Shown: in pieces, positions 44,850 to 54,180 of the stretch
Layout: the number at the start of each line of letters is the position of its first letter
Numbering within the stretch: position 1 is the first letter of the stretch
NCBI GenBank assembly: GCA_965221855.1
Contig: CBDCSV010000010.1
Coordinates: forward strand, 310,001-374,000
Reading direction: 5' to 3'
Origin: JAJDXO01 sp965221855
GTDB lineage: Bacteria; Pseudomonadota; Alphaproteobacteria; Rhodospirillales; UBA2165
Length of the DNA stretch: 64,000 bases
Translations under genes and position numbers: made by a program
The notes under the pieces: model-generated
What the model saw: the letters and a program-made list of their open reading frames with translations, nothing else
What the model was told of the DNA's origin: nothing
The model's database searches: none

Positions 44850-47189
44850 ATGGGCATTGTCTCTGTTGGACAGTCGGTCCCTCGGCACGAGGACCCCTAT
44901 CTGCTGCGCGGCGAAGGCGCCTACACCGCCGACCGCCATCTGCCGAACCAGGCCTGCGGCGTGGTGCTCCGGAGCCCCCACGCCTTCGCCCGGATCAACG
45001 GCATCGATACGGCGGCGGCGCTCGCCGCGCCCGGCGTATTGTGCATCCTGACCGGCAAGGACCTGGAAGAAGAGGGCATTGGCGCGCTGCCCATCGTGGC
45101 GCCGCCCATCCCCGGGATCGACCAGGACGCCATGGTCAAGCACGCCCGCTATCCCATCGCCACCGATACGGCGCGGATGGTCGGCCACGAGGTCGCCTTC
45201 GTGGTCGCCGAAACCCTGGCGCAGGCCAAGGACGCCGCGGAACTGGTGGAGGTGGACTACGAGCCGCTGGAGGCGCTCACCGATACATTCCAGGTGGCCG
45301 GCGGCGCGCCCCGCTACGACGACGCGCCCGACAACCTCGCCTTCGACAGCAGCTTCGGGGACAAGGACGCGACCGACGCGGCGTTCGAAAAGGCCGATCA
45401 CGCGGTGAAGCTCACCCTGACGGTGAACCGGGTGGCCCCCGCCACCATCGAGAACCGCGCCAGCCTGGTGGACTACGACCCGGACGGCGCCGGCGGCAAG
45501 GGGCGCTGGACGATCTACGTGCCGGTGCAGGGCCCCTTCGGGCTCAAGAACACCATGGCCAACCTGATCTTCAAGTGCGACCCGGACCAGTTTCATGTGG
45601 TCACGGGCAACGTCGGCGGCAGCTTCGGGATGAAGGCCCTCTATCCGGAGACCGTGCTGACGGCGGTGGCCACGCGGCGGCTCGGCCGCCCGGTCAAATG
45701 GGAGAACGAGCGCGCCGAGAGCCTGCTGACCGACCAGGCGGGCCGGGACAAGGTGGTGGATGCCGAACTGGCCCTCGACAAGGACGGCAAATTTCTCGGC
45801 CTCCGGATCCACAGCGTCCAGAACCTGGGCGCCTTCTTCGGCACCATGGGGGTGATGCACACCCACCTGAGCCTCGTCGGGATGATCAACGTCTACCGGA
45901 CGCCCGCCATCCACCACACCATCCGGGGCGGCTATTCCAACACCTGCTTCACCGGTCCGTACCGGGGCTCCAACCGGCCGGACAGCACGTTCATCATGGA
46001 GCGCCTGCTGGACTACGCCGCCGCCGAGCTGGGCATGGACCGGATCGAACTCAGGCGCAGGAACATGATCCAGCCCGATCAGCTGCCCTACACCATGCCG
46101 CTCGGCACGGTCTACGATTCCGGCGACTTCCCGGACAACATGGAAAAGGCGCTGGCCGCCGTCGATTACGACGGCTTCGAGGCGCGCCGCGAGGAAGCCA
46201 AATCCCGCGGCAAGCTGCTGGGGCTCGGGGTCGGCAACAACATCGAGCAGGCCGCCGGCGTCGGCCAGGAATTCGCCACCTACCGCCTGGACGCCGACGG
46301 CGGCCTGACCATCGTCGCCGGCACCACCGAACTGGGCCAGGGCCACCCGACCATGTACCGGATCCTGGCCTCGGACCAGCTCGGCATCGACACCGACGAC
46401 ATCACCGTCATCGAGGGCGATACGGACGCGCAGGCCGCGGGCAACGGCACCGGCGGCTCCCGGGTCTCGGTGATGGGAACCCACGCGGCGCTGGCCGCCG
46501 GCGCGGGGCTCATCGAGCGGGGCAAGGAAGTGGCCGGCGGCATCCTGGAAGCGGCGGCGGCGGACATCGAGTTCTCCGGCGGGACCTTCCGGGTGGCGGG
46601 CACCGACAAGCAGGTCTCCCTCGCCGACGTGGCGAGAGCGGCCCACGAAAACCCGCCGGCGGACGGGAACGGCGGCCCCGGGCCCGGCCTCGAATACTAC
46701 GCCCAATATGACGGCAAGGCGGCCACCTATCCCAACGGCTGCCATGTCTGCGAGGTGGAGGTGGACCCGGAGACCGGCGCCGCGAAGATGACCCGCTACG
46801 CGGCGGTCAACGATGTCGGCACGGTGATCAACCCGCTCACCGTCGAGGGCCAGATTCTCGGCGGCATCGGCCAGGGAGCGGGCCAGGCGCTGCTCGAGGG
46901 CATCGAGTATGACGGCGAGACCGGCCAGATGCTCACCGGCTCGTTCCTCGACTACGCCATGCCGAGGGGCATCGACTTTTGCGACATCCGGTTCATCAGC
47001 AATCCCCGCCCGACCGGCAACAACGGCATCGGCGCCAAGGGGGTCGGCGAGGTGGGCTGCGCCTGCGCCATGCCGGCGACGGCGAATGCGGTGATCCACG
47101 CCCTCGAACCCCACGGCGTCAAGCACCTGGACATGCCGCTGACGCCCAAAAAGGTGTGGGACGCCATCCACCGCAGCGGGGCGGCGTAA
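44850..47189 (+). CDS. xanthine dehydrogenase-family molybdopterin-binding large subunit
   Basis: The 779-residue protein has the aldehyde oxidase/xanthine dehydrogenase hammerhead (SVPRHEDPYLLRGEGAYTAD and LRSPHAFARINGID), then the Mo-binding domains (NVGGSFGMK, TGPYRGSNRPDSTFIMER, and GAKGVGEVGCACAMPATANA with the conserved catalytic Glu). CO dehydrogenase CoxL carries an AYRCSFR loop, which is absent, so it is another hydroxylase of the family. The FAD and 2Fe-2S subunits normally encoded beside it are missing in the window: upstream is IS256 copy B, downstream repeats and an IS630. They may have been lost or lie elsewhere. The start has AAGGATAAAGATCC before ATG. Confidence 0.93.
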   Translation: MGIVSVGQSVPRHEDPYLLRGEGAYTADRHLPNQACGVVLRSPHAFARINGIDTAAALAAPGVLCILTGKDLEEEGIGALPIVAPPIPGIDQDAMVKHARYPIATDTARMVGHEVAFVVAETLAQAKDAAELVEVDYEPLEALTDTFQVAGGAPRYDDAPDNLAFDSSFGDKDATDAAFEKADHAVKLTLTVNRVAPATIENRASLVDYDPDGAGGKGRWTIYVPVQGPFGLKNTMANLIFKCDPDQFHVVTGNVGGSFGMKALYPETVLTAVATRRLGRPVKWENERAESLLTDQAGRDKVVDAELALDKDGKFLGLRIHSVQNLGAFFGTMGVMHTHLSLVGMINVYRTPAIHHTIRGGYSNTCFTGPYRGSNRPDSTFIMERLLDYAAAELGMDRIELRRRNMIQPDQLPYTMPLGTVYDSGDFPDNMEKALAAVDYDGFEARREEAKSRGKLLGLGVGNNIEQAAGVGQEFATYRLDADGGLTIVAGTTELGQGHPTMYRILASDQLGIDTDDITVIEGDTDAQAAGNGTGGSRVSVMGTHAALAAGAGLIERGKEVAGGILEAAAADIEFSGGTFRVAGTDKQVSLADVARAAHENPPADGNGGPGPGLEYYAQYDGKAATYPNGCHVCEVEVDPETGAAKMTRYAAVNDVGTVINPLTVEGQILGGIGQGAGQALLEGIEYDGETGQMLTGSFLDYAMPRGIDFCDIRFISNPRPTGNNGIGAKGVGEVGCACAMPATANAVIHALEPHGVKHLDMPLTPKKVWDAIHRSGAA

Positions 47190-47205
47190 GGTCCCCTCTC
47201 CCCTG

Positions 47206-47245
47206 GGCCTACTCCGCCGAAGTAGCCTTCGGCTACGAAGGCTGG
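47206..47245 (-). repeat. 40-bp extragenic palindromic repeat, copy 4
   Basis: Same core as at 7609, reversed, starting 16 bp after the stop codon. Additional C/G-rich arms related to those of copy 1 (GCCCGGCCGGTTGCCGGCC) lie at about 47390-47410. Confidence 0.85.
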
Positions 47246-47263
47246 AAGGGAGAGGGTGAAAAA

Positions 47264-47340
47264 TTACCACAGAGCACACAGAGATCACGGAGCGGATTCG
47301 AGTATGGATACTCTGTGTTCTCGGTGGTCTCTGTGGTGAA
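47264..47340. repeat. imperfect CACAGAG-type inverted repeat
   Basis: Left arm starts TTACCACAGAGCACACAGAG, right arm ends GGTCTCTGTGGTGAA, pairing over about 28 positions with mismatches around an 18-base centre. Its lower GC and distinct sequence separate it from the neighbouring GC-rich palindromes. Confidence 0.7.
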
Positions 47341-47479
47341 TATCTGGATGCCCCGCACGGAGGCGGGGCAGCCCCCCCACCCTCGACGCCCGGCCGGTTG
47401 CCGGCCGTCTCGACCTCCCCCTCCAGGGGGGAGGTGAGCTAACCGACCCATTCCCTCCCCCCTCCGAGGGGGAGGGCTA

Positions 47480-48529
47480 GAGCGTTTCATATTTTGACGG
47501 AAGCGTATCCTGCGTTTTTGAAGTAGTTGGCGCATTGCTGTGGCTCGATGGTGTCGATGAGGCTCCCGAGATGGCGCCATAAGTCGTCGATCTCCCGCTT
47601 CTGGGCGTTTCTCATCCAGTGCTTGATTTGGGCAAAGGTCTGCTCGATGGGATTGAGGTCGGGGGAATATTTGGGCAGGAGCCACAGCTTGGCTCCGGCG
47701 GCACGGATGGCGTTTCGCACGGCTTTTGACTTGTGGCTGCCGAGATTGTCCATGATGACGATGTCGCCGGGCACCAGGGTCGGCACGAGCAGCTGCTCGA
47801 CGTAGGCGCGGAAGCACACGCCATTGATGGGGCCGTCGAAGACGCAGGGCGCGGTGAACCGGTCGCAGCGCAGCGCGCCGATGAAGGTCAGGGTGTGCCA
47901 CCGCCCATGGGGGGCAAAGCCGCGGACCCGCTCCCCTTTCGGCCCCCAGCCGCGCAGCGGGGCCATATTGGTCCGGATCCAGGTTTCATCAATGAATACC
48001 AGCCGTTCGGGATCAAGCTTTGCCTGCCACGCCTTCCAGCGCCTGCGATGGCGGGCGATGTCCGCGCGCGCCCGTTCAACGGCGAACAGGGTTTTTTTTA
48101 AAGCGCAGCCCTTCACGGCGCAGAAACAGCCATACCGTGCTGTGGGATACCCTGACACCCCGAGCGGCCAACTCGTCTCTCAACCGATGCAGCGTCAGAT
48201 GCGGCTCCTGGTCGATCCGGCCGACAATGAACTCCCGATGGGGCTCAAGAACCCGGCGGCGGTGACCGCCCATCTTGCCGGGCGCAACACTCCCCGTCCG
48301 CCGGTAGCGCTGCGACCACTTAACCACGCTCGAAACCGCAACCCCAAACCGAGCCGCTACAGCGCGGCAACTCTCCCCCGCCAAAACCGCCAAAACAACA
48401 CGCTCTCGCAAATCAATCGAATAAGGTCTCGCCATGAATGCTGGCCTCCTTGCCCAGCATCCATCTTGAATCATGGTTCGCCCATACTTGGGAATCCCTA
48501 AAATGATTCAATCAATCTCAAATACGCTC
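47480..48529 (-). mobile_element. IS630-family insertion sequence with split frame (1050 bp)
   Basis: Ends GAGCGTTTCATATTT and the inverse of GAGCGTATTTGAGAT, flanked by TA duplications (47478-47479 and 48530-48531). It encodes overlapping orfA and orfB. The element appears complete. Confidence 0.93.
47487..48435 (-). CDS. IS630-family transposase, orfA and orfB joined by a frameshift
   Basis: orfA (48435 down to 48076) is the DNA-binding part, MARPYSIDLRERVVLAVLAG then GVAVSSVVKWSQRYRRTGS. orfB (in frame from 48158 to 47487) has LVFIDETWIRTNMAPLRGWG (Asp), VIMDNLGSHKSKAVR (Asp) and YSPDLNPIEQTFAQIK (Glu). The join lies in TTTAAAAAAAACCC around 48090, where a +1 (or -2) shift takes LRFKKN into the ALKKTLF frame. 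The A8 run fits ribosomal or transcriptional slippage; a plain mutation is the alternative. Confidence 0.85.
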
Positions 48530-48622
48530 TAGGCGTCCGGCATTGACGAGGTTCGGGGCGAAGCTTGGCTTCGCCCCGAACTATTTCTAGGATGCGTCTA
48601 TCAGGAAGCCGGGAGAGCAGGT

Positions 48623-48970
48623 GTGGCTGAGGCCTTCCCCCTCTGGGTCATCGTCGTCGACTATATCATGGGCGTCGTCATGTGGACGCTTATCGGCCGG
48701 GCCGGCATGTCGCTGTTCCTGCCCGAGAATTCGTCGTTCTTTTTCATGCGGTTTTTCGTCAATTCGACGAATCCGCTGTTGCGGCTGTTCTCCCCCATCA
48801 CGCCCGGATTTCTGATCCCCATATTCGTTCCGCTCTATGTCGCGTGGTTCTTCTTCATGATCCGGTTCTATGTCACGCCGTGGCTCCTCGGCTACGAAGT
48901 CATGGGCATGTTGTCGTTCCCGCTCGAAGGCGAAATCGCGCAGTTCATCTACCAGTTCGGCAAAAAGTAG
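48623..48970 (+). CDS. small YggT-like inner-membrane protein
   Basis: The 115-residue protein has an N-terminal helix (about 8-26), a second hydrophobic stretch (58-80) and a third weaker one near 85-95. The FFVNSTNPLLRLFSPITPGF segment resembles YggT proteins, which have a conserved N/P-rich turn before a membrane helix. Start GTG with GGGAGAG before it. The downstream gene (methyltransferase) is separated by ISAs1 copy 3; they may once have been neighbours. Confidence 0.65.
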   Translation: MAEAFPLWVIVVDYIMGVVMWTLIGRAGMSLFLPENSSFFFMRFFVNSTNPLLRLFSPITPGFLIPIFVPLYVAWFFFMIRFYVTPWLLGYEVMGMLSFPLEGEIAQFIYQFGKK

Positions 48971-49033
48971 ATGGTCAGCCGGGCCAATACCTCGAGGCCG
49001 CCACGGGCTGGCGGAGGCCGATCACGGGCTTGA

Positions 49034-50248
49034 CAGGGCAATCGCATTTGATTTGGTTCGTGAACGGAATGGCTTCGTAAACGGAATGGAAATGAGTATC
49101 GCTGCTGCTGGAGCTTCTTTGACGTTTGATGGAGGTTTCGGTGGAGAGATTTCGGGAGAGTTTTTCGGGTCTTGATGATCCGCGCACGGGCAACGCGTTG
49201 CGTCATGATCTTCTTGAGATGCTGTTCATGGCGCTGTGCGCGGCGCTGTGTGGAAGCACGTCGTGCGTTGACATGGCGGACTTCGCCGAGGCCAAGGAAG
49301 AGGTGCTGCGCGAGTTCCTGACCCTGCCCGCTGGCCCGCCCAGCCACGACACCTTCTCGCGGCTGTTCCGGTTGTTGGACCCGCGGGCCTTTCATGCCGC
49401 CTTCCAGCGCTTCATGTCCGATTTCGCGACCGCCCGGGCGGAGGTTGTTGCGATTGATGGCAAGAGCCTGAGGCGCTCCTTCGATCGGGCCTCCGGAACC
49501 TCGCCGCTCCACCTGGTCAGCGCCTGGGCCGCCGATCAGCGGCTGGTTCTAGGCCAGATGAACGTGGGCGCGAGCAACGAGATCACCGCCGTGCCGGCCT
49601 TGCTCAAGCTGCTCAGCCTCGAAGGCGCGGTGATGACCATGGACGCCATGCACTGCCAGAGCGGCACGGCCCGCGACATCCACGAGGCCGGCGCCGATTA
49701 CCTGATGGCGCTGAAGGCCAACCAGCCCGACCTTCTCGCCGACGTCAAACTGCTGCTGGACGATCCCCAGGCGCCCGCCGACGGCGTGGACCAGACGGTG
49801 GACGCCGGCCACGGCCGCATCGAAACCCGCCGCGCCGAGGTGCTGCACGATATGGACTGGCTCGCCGAAGCCCACCGGTGGCCGGCCCTGGCCGCTGTCG
49901 GCAAGGTCACCTCCAGCCGCGAGACCGACGGCCGGGCCACGACAGCGGTGCGCTACTTCATCGCCTCCTGGCCGCTCACCGCCGACGAACTGAACCGCCT
50001 CGTCCGCGGACACTGGGGGATCGAGAACCAACTCCATTGGGTGCTCGATGTGGTCATGGACGAAGATCAGGCCCGAGCCCGCAAGGACAACGCCCCGGAA
50101 AACCTCGCTCTCCTCAGACGCCTCGCCCTCAACGTCATCAAACGCAACAAGGACAAGGGATCAAACCGTCTCAAGTTCAATCGCGCCGGGTGGAGCGACA
50201 ACTTCCTCCGAAAACTCATCGCCGAAATAGGCTAATGCGATTGCCCTG
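49034..50248 (+). mobile_element. ISAs1-family insertion sequence, copy 3 (1215 bp)
   Basis: Same ends and length as the other two copies. The flanks (ACGGGCTTGA left, GCGTGCAATC right) are not direct repeats, so this copy too may have taken part in recombination. It lies 54 bp upstream of the methyltransferase start. Confidence 0.93.
49129..50235 (+). CDS. ISAs1-family transposase (copy 3)
   Basis: Translation identical to copies 1 and 2. Confidence 0.95.
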   Translation: MEVSVERFRESFSGLDDPRTGNALRHDLLEMLFMALCAALCGSTSCVDMADFAEAKEEVLREFLTLPAGPPSHDTFSRLFRLLDPRAFHAAFQRFMSDFATARAEVVAIDGKSLRRSFDRASGTSPLHLVSAWAADQRLVLGQMNVGASNEITAVPALLKLLSLEGAVMTMDAMHCQSGTARDIHEAGADYLMALKANQPDLLADVKLLLDDPQAPADGVDQTVDAGHGRIETRRAEVLHDMDWLAEAHRWPALAAVGKVTSSRETDGRATTAVRYFIASWPLTADELNRLVRGHWGIENQLHWVLDVVMDEDQARARKDNAPENLALLRRLALNVIKRNKDKGSNRLKFNRAGWSDNFLRKLIAEIG

Positions 50249-50302
50249 GCGTGCAATCGGCGGCGGTACCTGTTGCGCAATGGGTTGTGTTATGCTCGGC
50301 CC

Positions 50303-51016
50303 ATGTGGCTCGATGTCATTGATCTCAGGGACTTTTATGCCTCCCCGCTGGGACGGGTCGCGCGGCGCATGATCCGCGAACAGATACGCAACAGCTGGCC
50401 GGACGTCACCGGCCAGACCGTCGTCGGGGTCGGGTTCGCAACCCCTTATCTCGGTCAGTACCGGCAGGAGGCGCGCCGGGTGATTGCCGCCATGCCGGCG
50501 CCCCAAGGCGTCATCCACTGGCCCGTCGAGGGCCCGGGCGAGACCATGCTTTGCGATGAGGCCGAACTGCCGTTGCCCGATCTGTCGGTTGACCGGCTGA
50601 TCATGGTTCATGCGATCGAGTGCGCCGAACAGGTACGGCCGCTGATGCGCGAGGTTTGGCGGGTGCTCGCCGGCAACGGGCGGCTGTTGGTCATCGCGCC
50701 CAACCGCCGCGGAATTTGGGCGCGCCTCGACAGAACCCCGTTCGGCTTCGGGAGTCCGTACACCAACTCCCAGCTCTCCCGACTGCTCCGGGACACCATG
50801 TTCGCACCGGTCTCCCGGGCCGGCGCGCTTTACGTGCCGCCCGCCCGCTCGCGGATGATCCAATCGTCGGCGCGCGCCTGGGAGAATGTCGGGATCAGGT
50901 GGTTCAAGGGTTTCGGCGGCGTGGTCATGGTCGAGGCCAGCAAACAGATCTACGCGGCAACCCCCGCCGGCGCGGTCGCCCGGCGGCGCTCCTACGCCAC
51001 CGCGACCAACCCGTAG
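50303..51016 (+). CDS. class I SAM-dependent methyltransferase-like protein
   Basis: The 237-residue protein has a Rossmann-type methyltransferase pattern: GQTVVGVGFATPYL (motif I position, weakly conserved glycine run), LPLPDLSVDRLIMVHAIECA (motif II/IV), and LMREVWRVLAGNGRLLVIAP then NRRG (motif post III). It resembles the methyltransferase that sits beside metW and gloB in many alphaproteobacteria, with substrate unknown. The ATG at 50303 fits the family start. It is convergent with metW (13-bp gap). Confidence 0.85.
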   Translation: MWLDVIDLRDFYASPLGRVARRMIREQIRNSWPDVTGQTVVGVGFATPYLGQYRQEARRVIAAMPAPQGVIHWPVEGPGETMLCDEAELPLPDLSVDRLIMVHAIECAEQVRPLMREVWRVLAGNGRLLVIAPNRRGIWARLDRTPFGFGSPYTNSQLSRLLRDTMFAPVSRAGALYVPPARSRMIQSSARAWENVGIRWFKGFGGVVMVEASKQIYAATPAGAVARRRSYATATNP

Positions 51017-51028
51017 CCGTTAACCCGC

Positions 51029-51670
51029 TCAGGACCGATGGAGCAGAAAGACCGCCTGTTCGCCCATCAAATTGGCGAAGAACATGCCGGAGCCGATCCC
51101 GCGGGCGCGGCCGGTGCTGTCCAGCGAGATGCTTCGCTCGATGGTGATATTCATTTCGTCGCACAGCAGGACGAAATCCTTGATGGTGCAGAAGTGGATA
51201 TTGGGCGTGTCATACCATTGGTCGGGAAGCGACTCGTTCACCGGCATCCGTCCCTGTAGGGCGAGGCCCACCCGGCACCGCCAGTGGGCGAAATTGGGGA
51301 AGGAGACGATCGCCCGCTTGCCGATCCTGAGCATGTTTTCAAGCACCTGTTTCGGCGCCATGGTCGCCTGCAGGGTCTGGCTCAACAGCACGTAGTCGAA
51401 GGCGCCCGTCGGATAATCGTCGAGATCCGTATCCGCGTCGCCCTGTATGACGGGCAGGCCGGCCGACACGCAGGCATTCACCCCCGACGTCGACAGCTCG
51501 ATCCCGCGGCCGTCCACCTGTTTGAAGTGGACCAGGTAGTCCAGCAGTTCGCCATCGCCGCAGCCGACGTCGAGCACCCTGGATCCCGGCTCCACCATAT
51601 CGGCGATAAGCTGCAGATCGACGCGGATGGCGTCCCGGCGGGCTTCGGTCTCCTTGCGCGCCATGTTCAT
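51029..51670 (-). CDS. metW: methionine biosynthesis protein MetW
   Basis: The 213-residue protein is a methyltransferase-fold MetW: VEPGSRVLDVGCGDGELLDY (SAM-binding motif I), GRGIELSTSGVNACVSAGLP, FDYVLLSQTLQATMAP and RAIVSFPNFAHWRCR. The end DSTGRARGIGSGMFFANLMG is also typical. MetW works with MetX in making acetyl- or succinyl-homoserine. The start at 51670 has GGAGG before it. It follows metX by about 15 bp and is co-transcribed with it. Confidence 0.94.
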   Translation of the reverse strand: MNMARKETEARRDAIRVDLQLIADMVEPGSRVLDVGCGDGELLDYLVHFKQVDGRGIELSTSGVNACVSAGLPVIQGDADTDLDDYPTGAFDYVLLSQTLQATMAPKQVLENMLRIGKRAIVSFPNFAHWRCRVGLALQGRMPVNESLPDQWYDTPNIHFCTIKDFVLLCDEMNITIERSISLDSTGRARGIGSGMFFANLMGEQAVFLLHRS

Positions 51671-51685
51671 CGCCGCGGCCTCCAC

Positions 51686-52858
51686 CTAACCCAGGAGGCC
51701 CCGTTGTTCGGCGGCGCCGTCGAGAAATCCGCGGAGCACCCGCCAGAACTCCGGCTCATCGAGGAGGAATGAATCGTGCCCGTTGTCGGTCTCGATCTCG
51801 GCGAAGCTGACGCTCGCGGCGGCCGCGTTCAGCGCCTTCACGATGTGGCGGCTCTCGGCGGTGGGATACAGCCAGTCGGTGGTGAACGAAATCACGCAGA
51901 ACCGGGCATTGGTCTCCTGGAACGCCTGGGCCAGAACCCCGTCGTAGCGCTCCGCCAGGTCGAAGTAATCCATCGCCCGGGTGATGTAGAGGTACGAGTT
52001 GGCATCGAAGCGGTCGACGAACGTGCTGCCCTGGTGGCGCAGATAGCTTTCCACCTGAAAATCGGCGTCGAAACCGTAGGCCACGGAATCCCGATCCTGG
52101 AGCTTGCGGCCGAATTTCGAATGCAGCGATGCCTCCGACATGTAGGTGACGTGCGCGACCATGCGCGCGATCGCAAGCCCCCGGTGTGGGACCACGCCCT
52201 GGCGCTGGTAGTCCCCCGAGCGCCAGTCGGGATCGGCGGAGATCGCCTGGCGGCCGGTTTCGTTAAACGCGATGTTCTGCGCCGAATGCAGCGCCGAGCA
52301 GGCGATGGGCACGGCTGAAAATACCCGGTCCGGGTAAAGCGCCGCCCACTCCAGCACCTGCATGCCCCCCATGGAACCGCCGATGACGCAGAACAGGTCC
52401 TGAATGTCTAGCGCGTCCAACAGCATGGCCTGGGCGCGAACCATGTCGGCGACGGTGATCACCGGGAACGAGAGGCCCCAAGGCTCGCCGGTCTCGGGGT
52501 TGGTCTCCTTGGGTCCGGCGGTGCCCATGCAGCCGCCGAGAATATTGGAGCAGATGACGAAGTATTTGTCGGTATCGAGGATTTTGCCGGGGCCGACGAC
52601 CACTTCCCACCAGCCCGGCCGGCCGGTCATCGGATGGTCACCGGCAACATACTGATCGCCGCTCAACGCGTGACAGACAAGAATGGCGTTCGACTTAGCC
52701 TCGTTGAGCGTCCCGTAGGTCTCGAACGCCATCGGAAAATCCCTGAGCGCCACCCCGCAATCCAGGCGCAGAGGTTCATCCACGCCCAATCGAATGGTGC
52801 GATGGGAAATCTCGGGTGCCTCGAACCCTGCCGCAGAATGTTCGTCCGGCGCAGTCAT
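51686..52858 (-). CDS. metX: homoserine O-acyltransferase MetX
   Basis: The 390-residue alpha/beta hydrolase-fold enzyme acylates homoserine in methionine synthesis. The oxyanion/nucleophile segment IGGSMGGMQVLEWA (Ser near residue 160), the charge-relay Asp in FTTDWLYP and the His in DNGHDSFLLDEPEF are present. Other family stretches are LVCHALSGDQYVAG and CSNILGGCMGTAGP. It forms an operon with metW. I looked for a SAM-type riboswitch in 52859-53076 and could not recognise one. It is divergent from hisC across a 218-bp gap. Confidence 0.96.
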   Translation of the reverse strand: MTAPDEHSAAGFEAPEISHRTIRLGVDEPLRLDCGVALRDFPMAFETYGTLNEAKSNAILVCHALSGDQYVAGDHPMTGRPGWWEVVVGPGKILDTDKYFVICSNILGGCMGTAGPKETNPETGEPWGLSFPVITVADMVRAQAMLLDALDIQDLFCVIGGSMGGMQVLEWAALYPDRVFSAVPIACSALHSAQNIAFNETGRQAISADPDWRSGDYQRQGVVPHRGLAIARMVAHVTYMSEASLHSKFGRKLQDRDSVAYGFDADFQVESYLRHQGSTFVDRFDANSYLYITRAMDYFDLAERYDGVLAQAFQETNARFCVISFTTDWLYPTAESRHIVKALNAAAASVSFAEIETDNGHDSFLLDEPEFWRVLRGFLDGAAEQRGLLG

Positions 52859-53076
52859 TGCCTCGTCAGCCCAAATCCGGAATTCGCTTCCACCATCCCG
52901 GCCGCCCGCCGAGGCCGCGCAAAATCGGCCCGGCCCGGCGGCGGAGGGGCCCCATAGCTATGAATCATCCCGGCAAGTGTCAATGTTTTCTTTGATTTTA
53001 CAGATGCCTAGGACTATCACTGTCGCCTTTCCCGGACCCGGGAGGTGGGGTCCGGCCCACAGTTTGGAGCAGACAA

Positions 53077-54180
53077 ATGACCGGCGGTGCGACCGGCCCC
53101 AGGCCCCTCCCCGGCCTCCTGGATATCGCCCCCTATGTGGGCGGGGAATCCGAAATCGAGGGCGTGGACCGGGTCATCAAACTGGCTTCCAACGAGGGCG
53201 CCTTCGGCCCCTCGCCGAAGGCCATGCAGGCCCTCAAGGATACGGCGGTCGGGATCTACCGCTACCCGGACGGTGATTCACGGAAATTGCGCGCCGCCCT
53301 CGCCGCCAAGCACGGCATCGATATGGAGCGGATCGTCGTCGGAGCCGGATCGGACGATCTGATCACCCTCCTCTGCCGGGCCTACGCCGGGGTGGGCGAC
53401 GAGGTGCTGTTTACCGCTCATGCGTTCGCCATGTACCCCATCTATGCCCGGGGCGTGCGGGCGACGCTGGTCGCGGCGCCGGAAGACGGGATTACGGCCG
53501 ACGTGGACAATTTGCTGGAACGGGCGGGCGGGAACACCAGATTGCTGTTCCTCGCCAACCCCAACAATCCCACCGGCACCTACTTACCCGTCGGCGAGAT
53601 CAAGCGGCTGCGCGCCGGCCTGCCGGAGCATGTGCTTCTGGTCCTGGATGCCGCCTATTGCGAGTACGTGAGCAGGAACGATTACGAACCGGGGATCAAT
53701 CTGGTCGACGGATCGGACAATATCCTGATGCTCAGGACGTTCTCGAAAATCTATGGTCTCGGCGGGCTGAGGATCGGCTGGTGCTACGGCCCCGAAATGG
53801 TCGTCGACGTCTTGAACCGGCTGCGAAGCCCGTTCAACGTCTCCAACTCGGGCCAGGCGGCGGCGCTTGCCGCCCTCGGCGATGACGAGTTCGTCGAGAT
53901 GTCGCGCCGGCACAACGACGCGTGCCGCGAATGGACCGCCGACGCGCTGCGCCAAATCGGGATCACGGTCCCGGACAGCGTCTGCAACTTCGTCCTTGCC
54001 CGATTTGCCGAGGAACCGGGAAGGAACGCCGAGGCCGCGGACGCCTTTCTTCGCGCCAGGGGCGTCATCGTCCGGCGGATGGGCGGCTATGGCCTGCCGG
54101 ACTCGCTTCGCATCTCCATCGGTACGGACGAAGAGATGAAGATGGTGGTCGGCATCCTCACCGAGTTCATGGGGGCGTGA
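53077..54180 (+). CDS. hisC: histidinol-phosphate aminotransferase
   Basis: The 367-residue fold-type I aminotransferase has KLASNEGAFGPSPKAMQAL, VVGAGSDDLITLLCRAYAG, FLANPNNPTGTYLP (PLP phosphate/ring), and LRTFSKIYGLGGLRIGWCYG with the PLP lysine. It transaminates imidazole-acetol phosphate in histidine synthesis and often also aromatic keto acids, which fits its overlap with tyrA. GGAGCAGACAA before the ATG supports the start. Its TGA overlaps the ATG of tyrA. Confidence 0.94.
   Translation: MTGGATGPRPLPGLLDIAPYVGGESEIEGVDRVIKLASNEGAFGPSPKAMQALKDTAVGIYRYPDGDSRKLRAALAAKHGIDMERIVVGAGSDDLITLLCRAYAGVGDEVLFTAHAFAMYPIYARGVRATLVAAPEDGITADVDNLLERAGGNTRLLFLANPNNPTGTYLPVGEIKRLRAGLPEHVLLVLDAAYCEYVSRNDYEPGINLVDGSDNILMLRTFSKIYGLGGLRIGWCYGPEMVVDVLNRLRSPFNVSNSGQAAALAALGDDEFVEMSRRHNDACREWTADALRQIGITVPDSVCNFVLARFAEEPGRNAEAADAFLRARGVIVRRMGGYGLPDSLRISIGTDEEMKMVVGILTEFMGA

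Noticed and set aside
44775..47288. 837-residue open frame antisense to the Mo-hydroxylase gene
   Set aside because: Translation is biased to Arg, Gly, His and Asp with no domain motif, and it mirrors a well-supported gene; a by-product of high GC.
52859..53076. possible SAM riboswitch upstream of metX
   Set aside because: Known alphaproteobacterial SAM riboswitches occur at this place, but I could not recognise a consensus here; covariance search would be needed.
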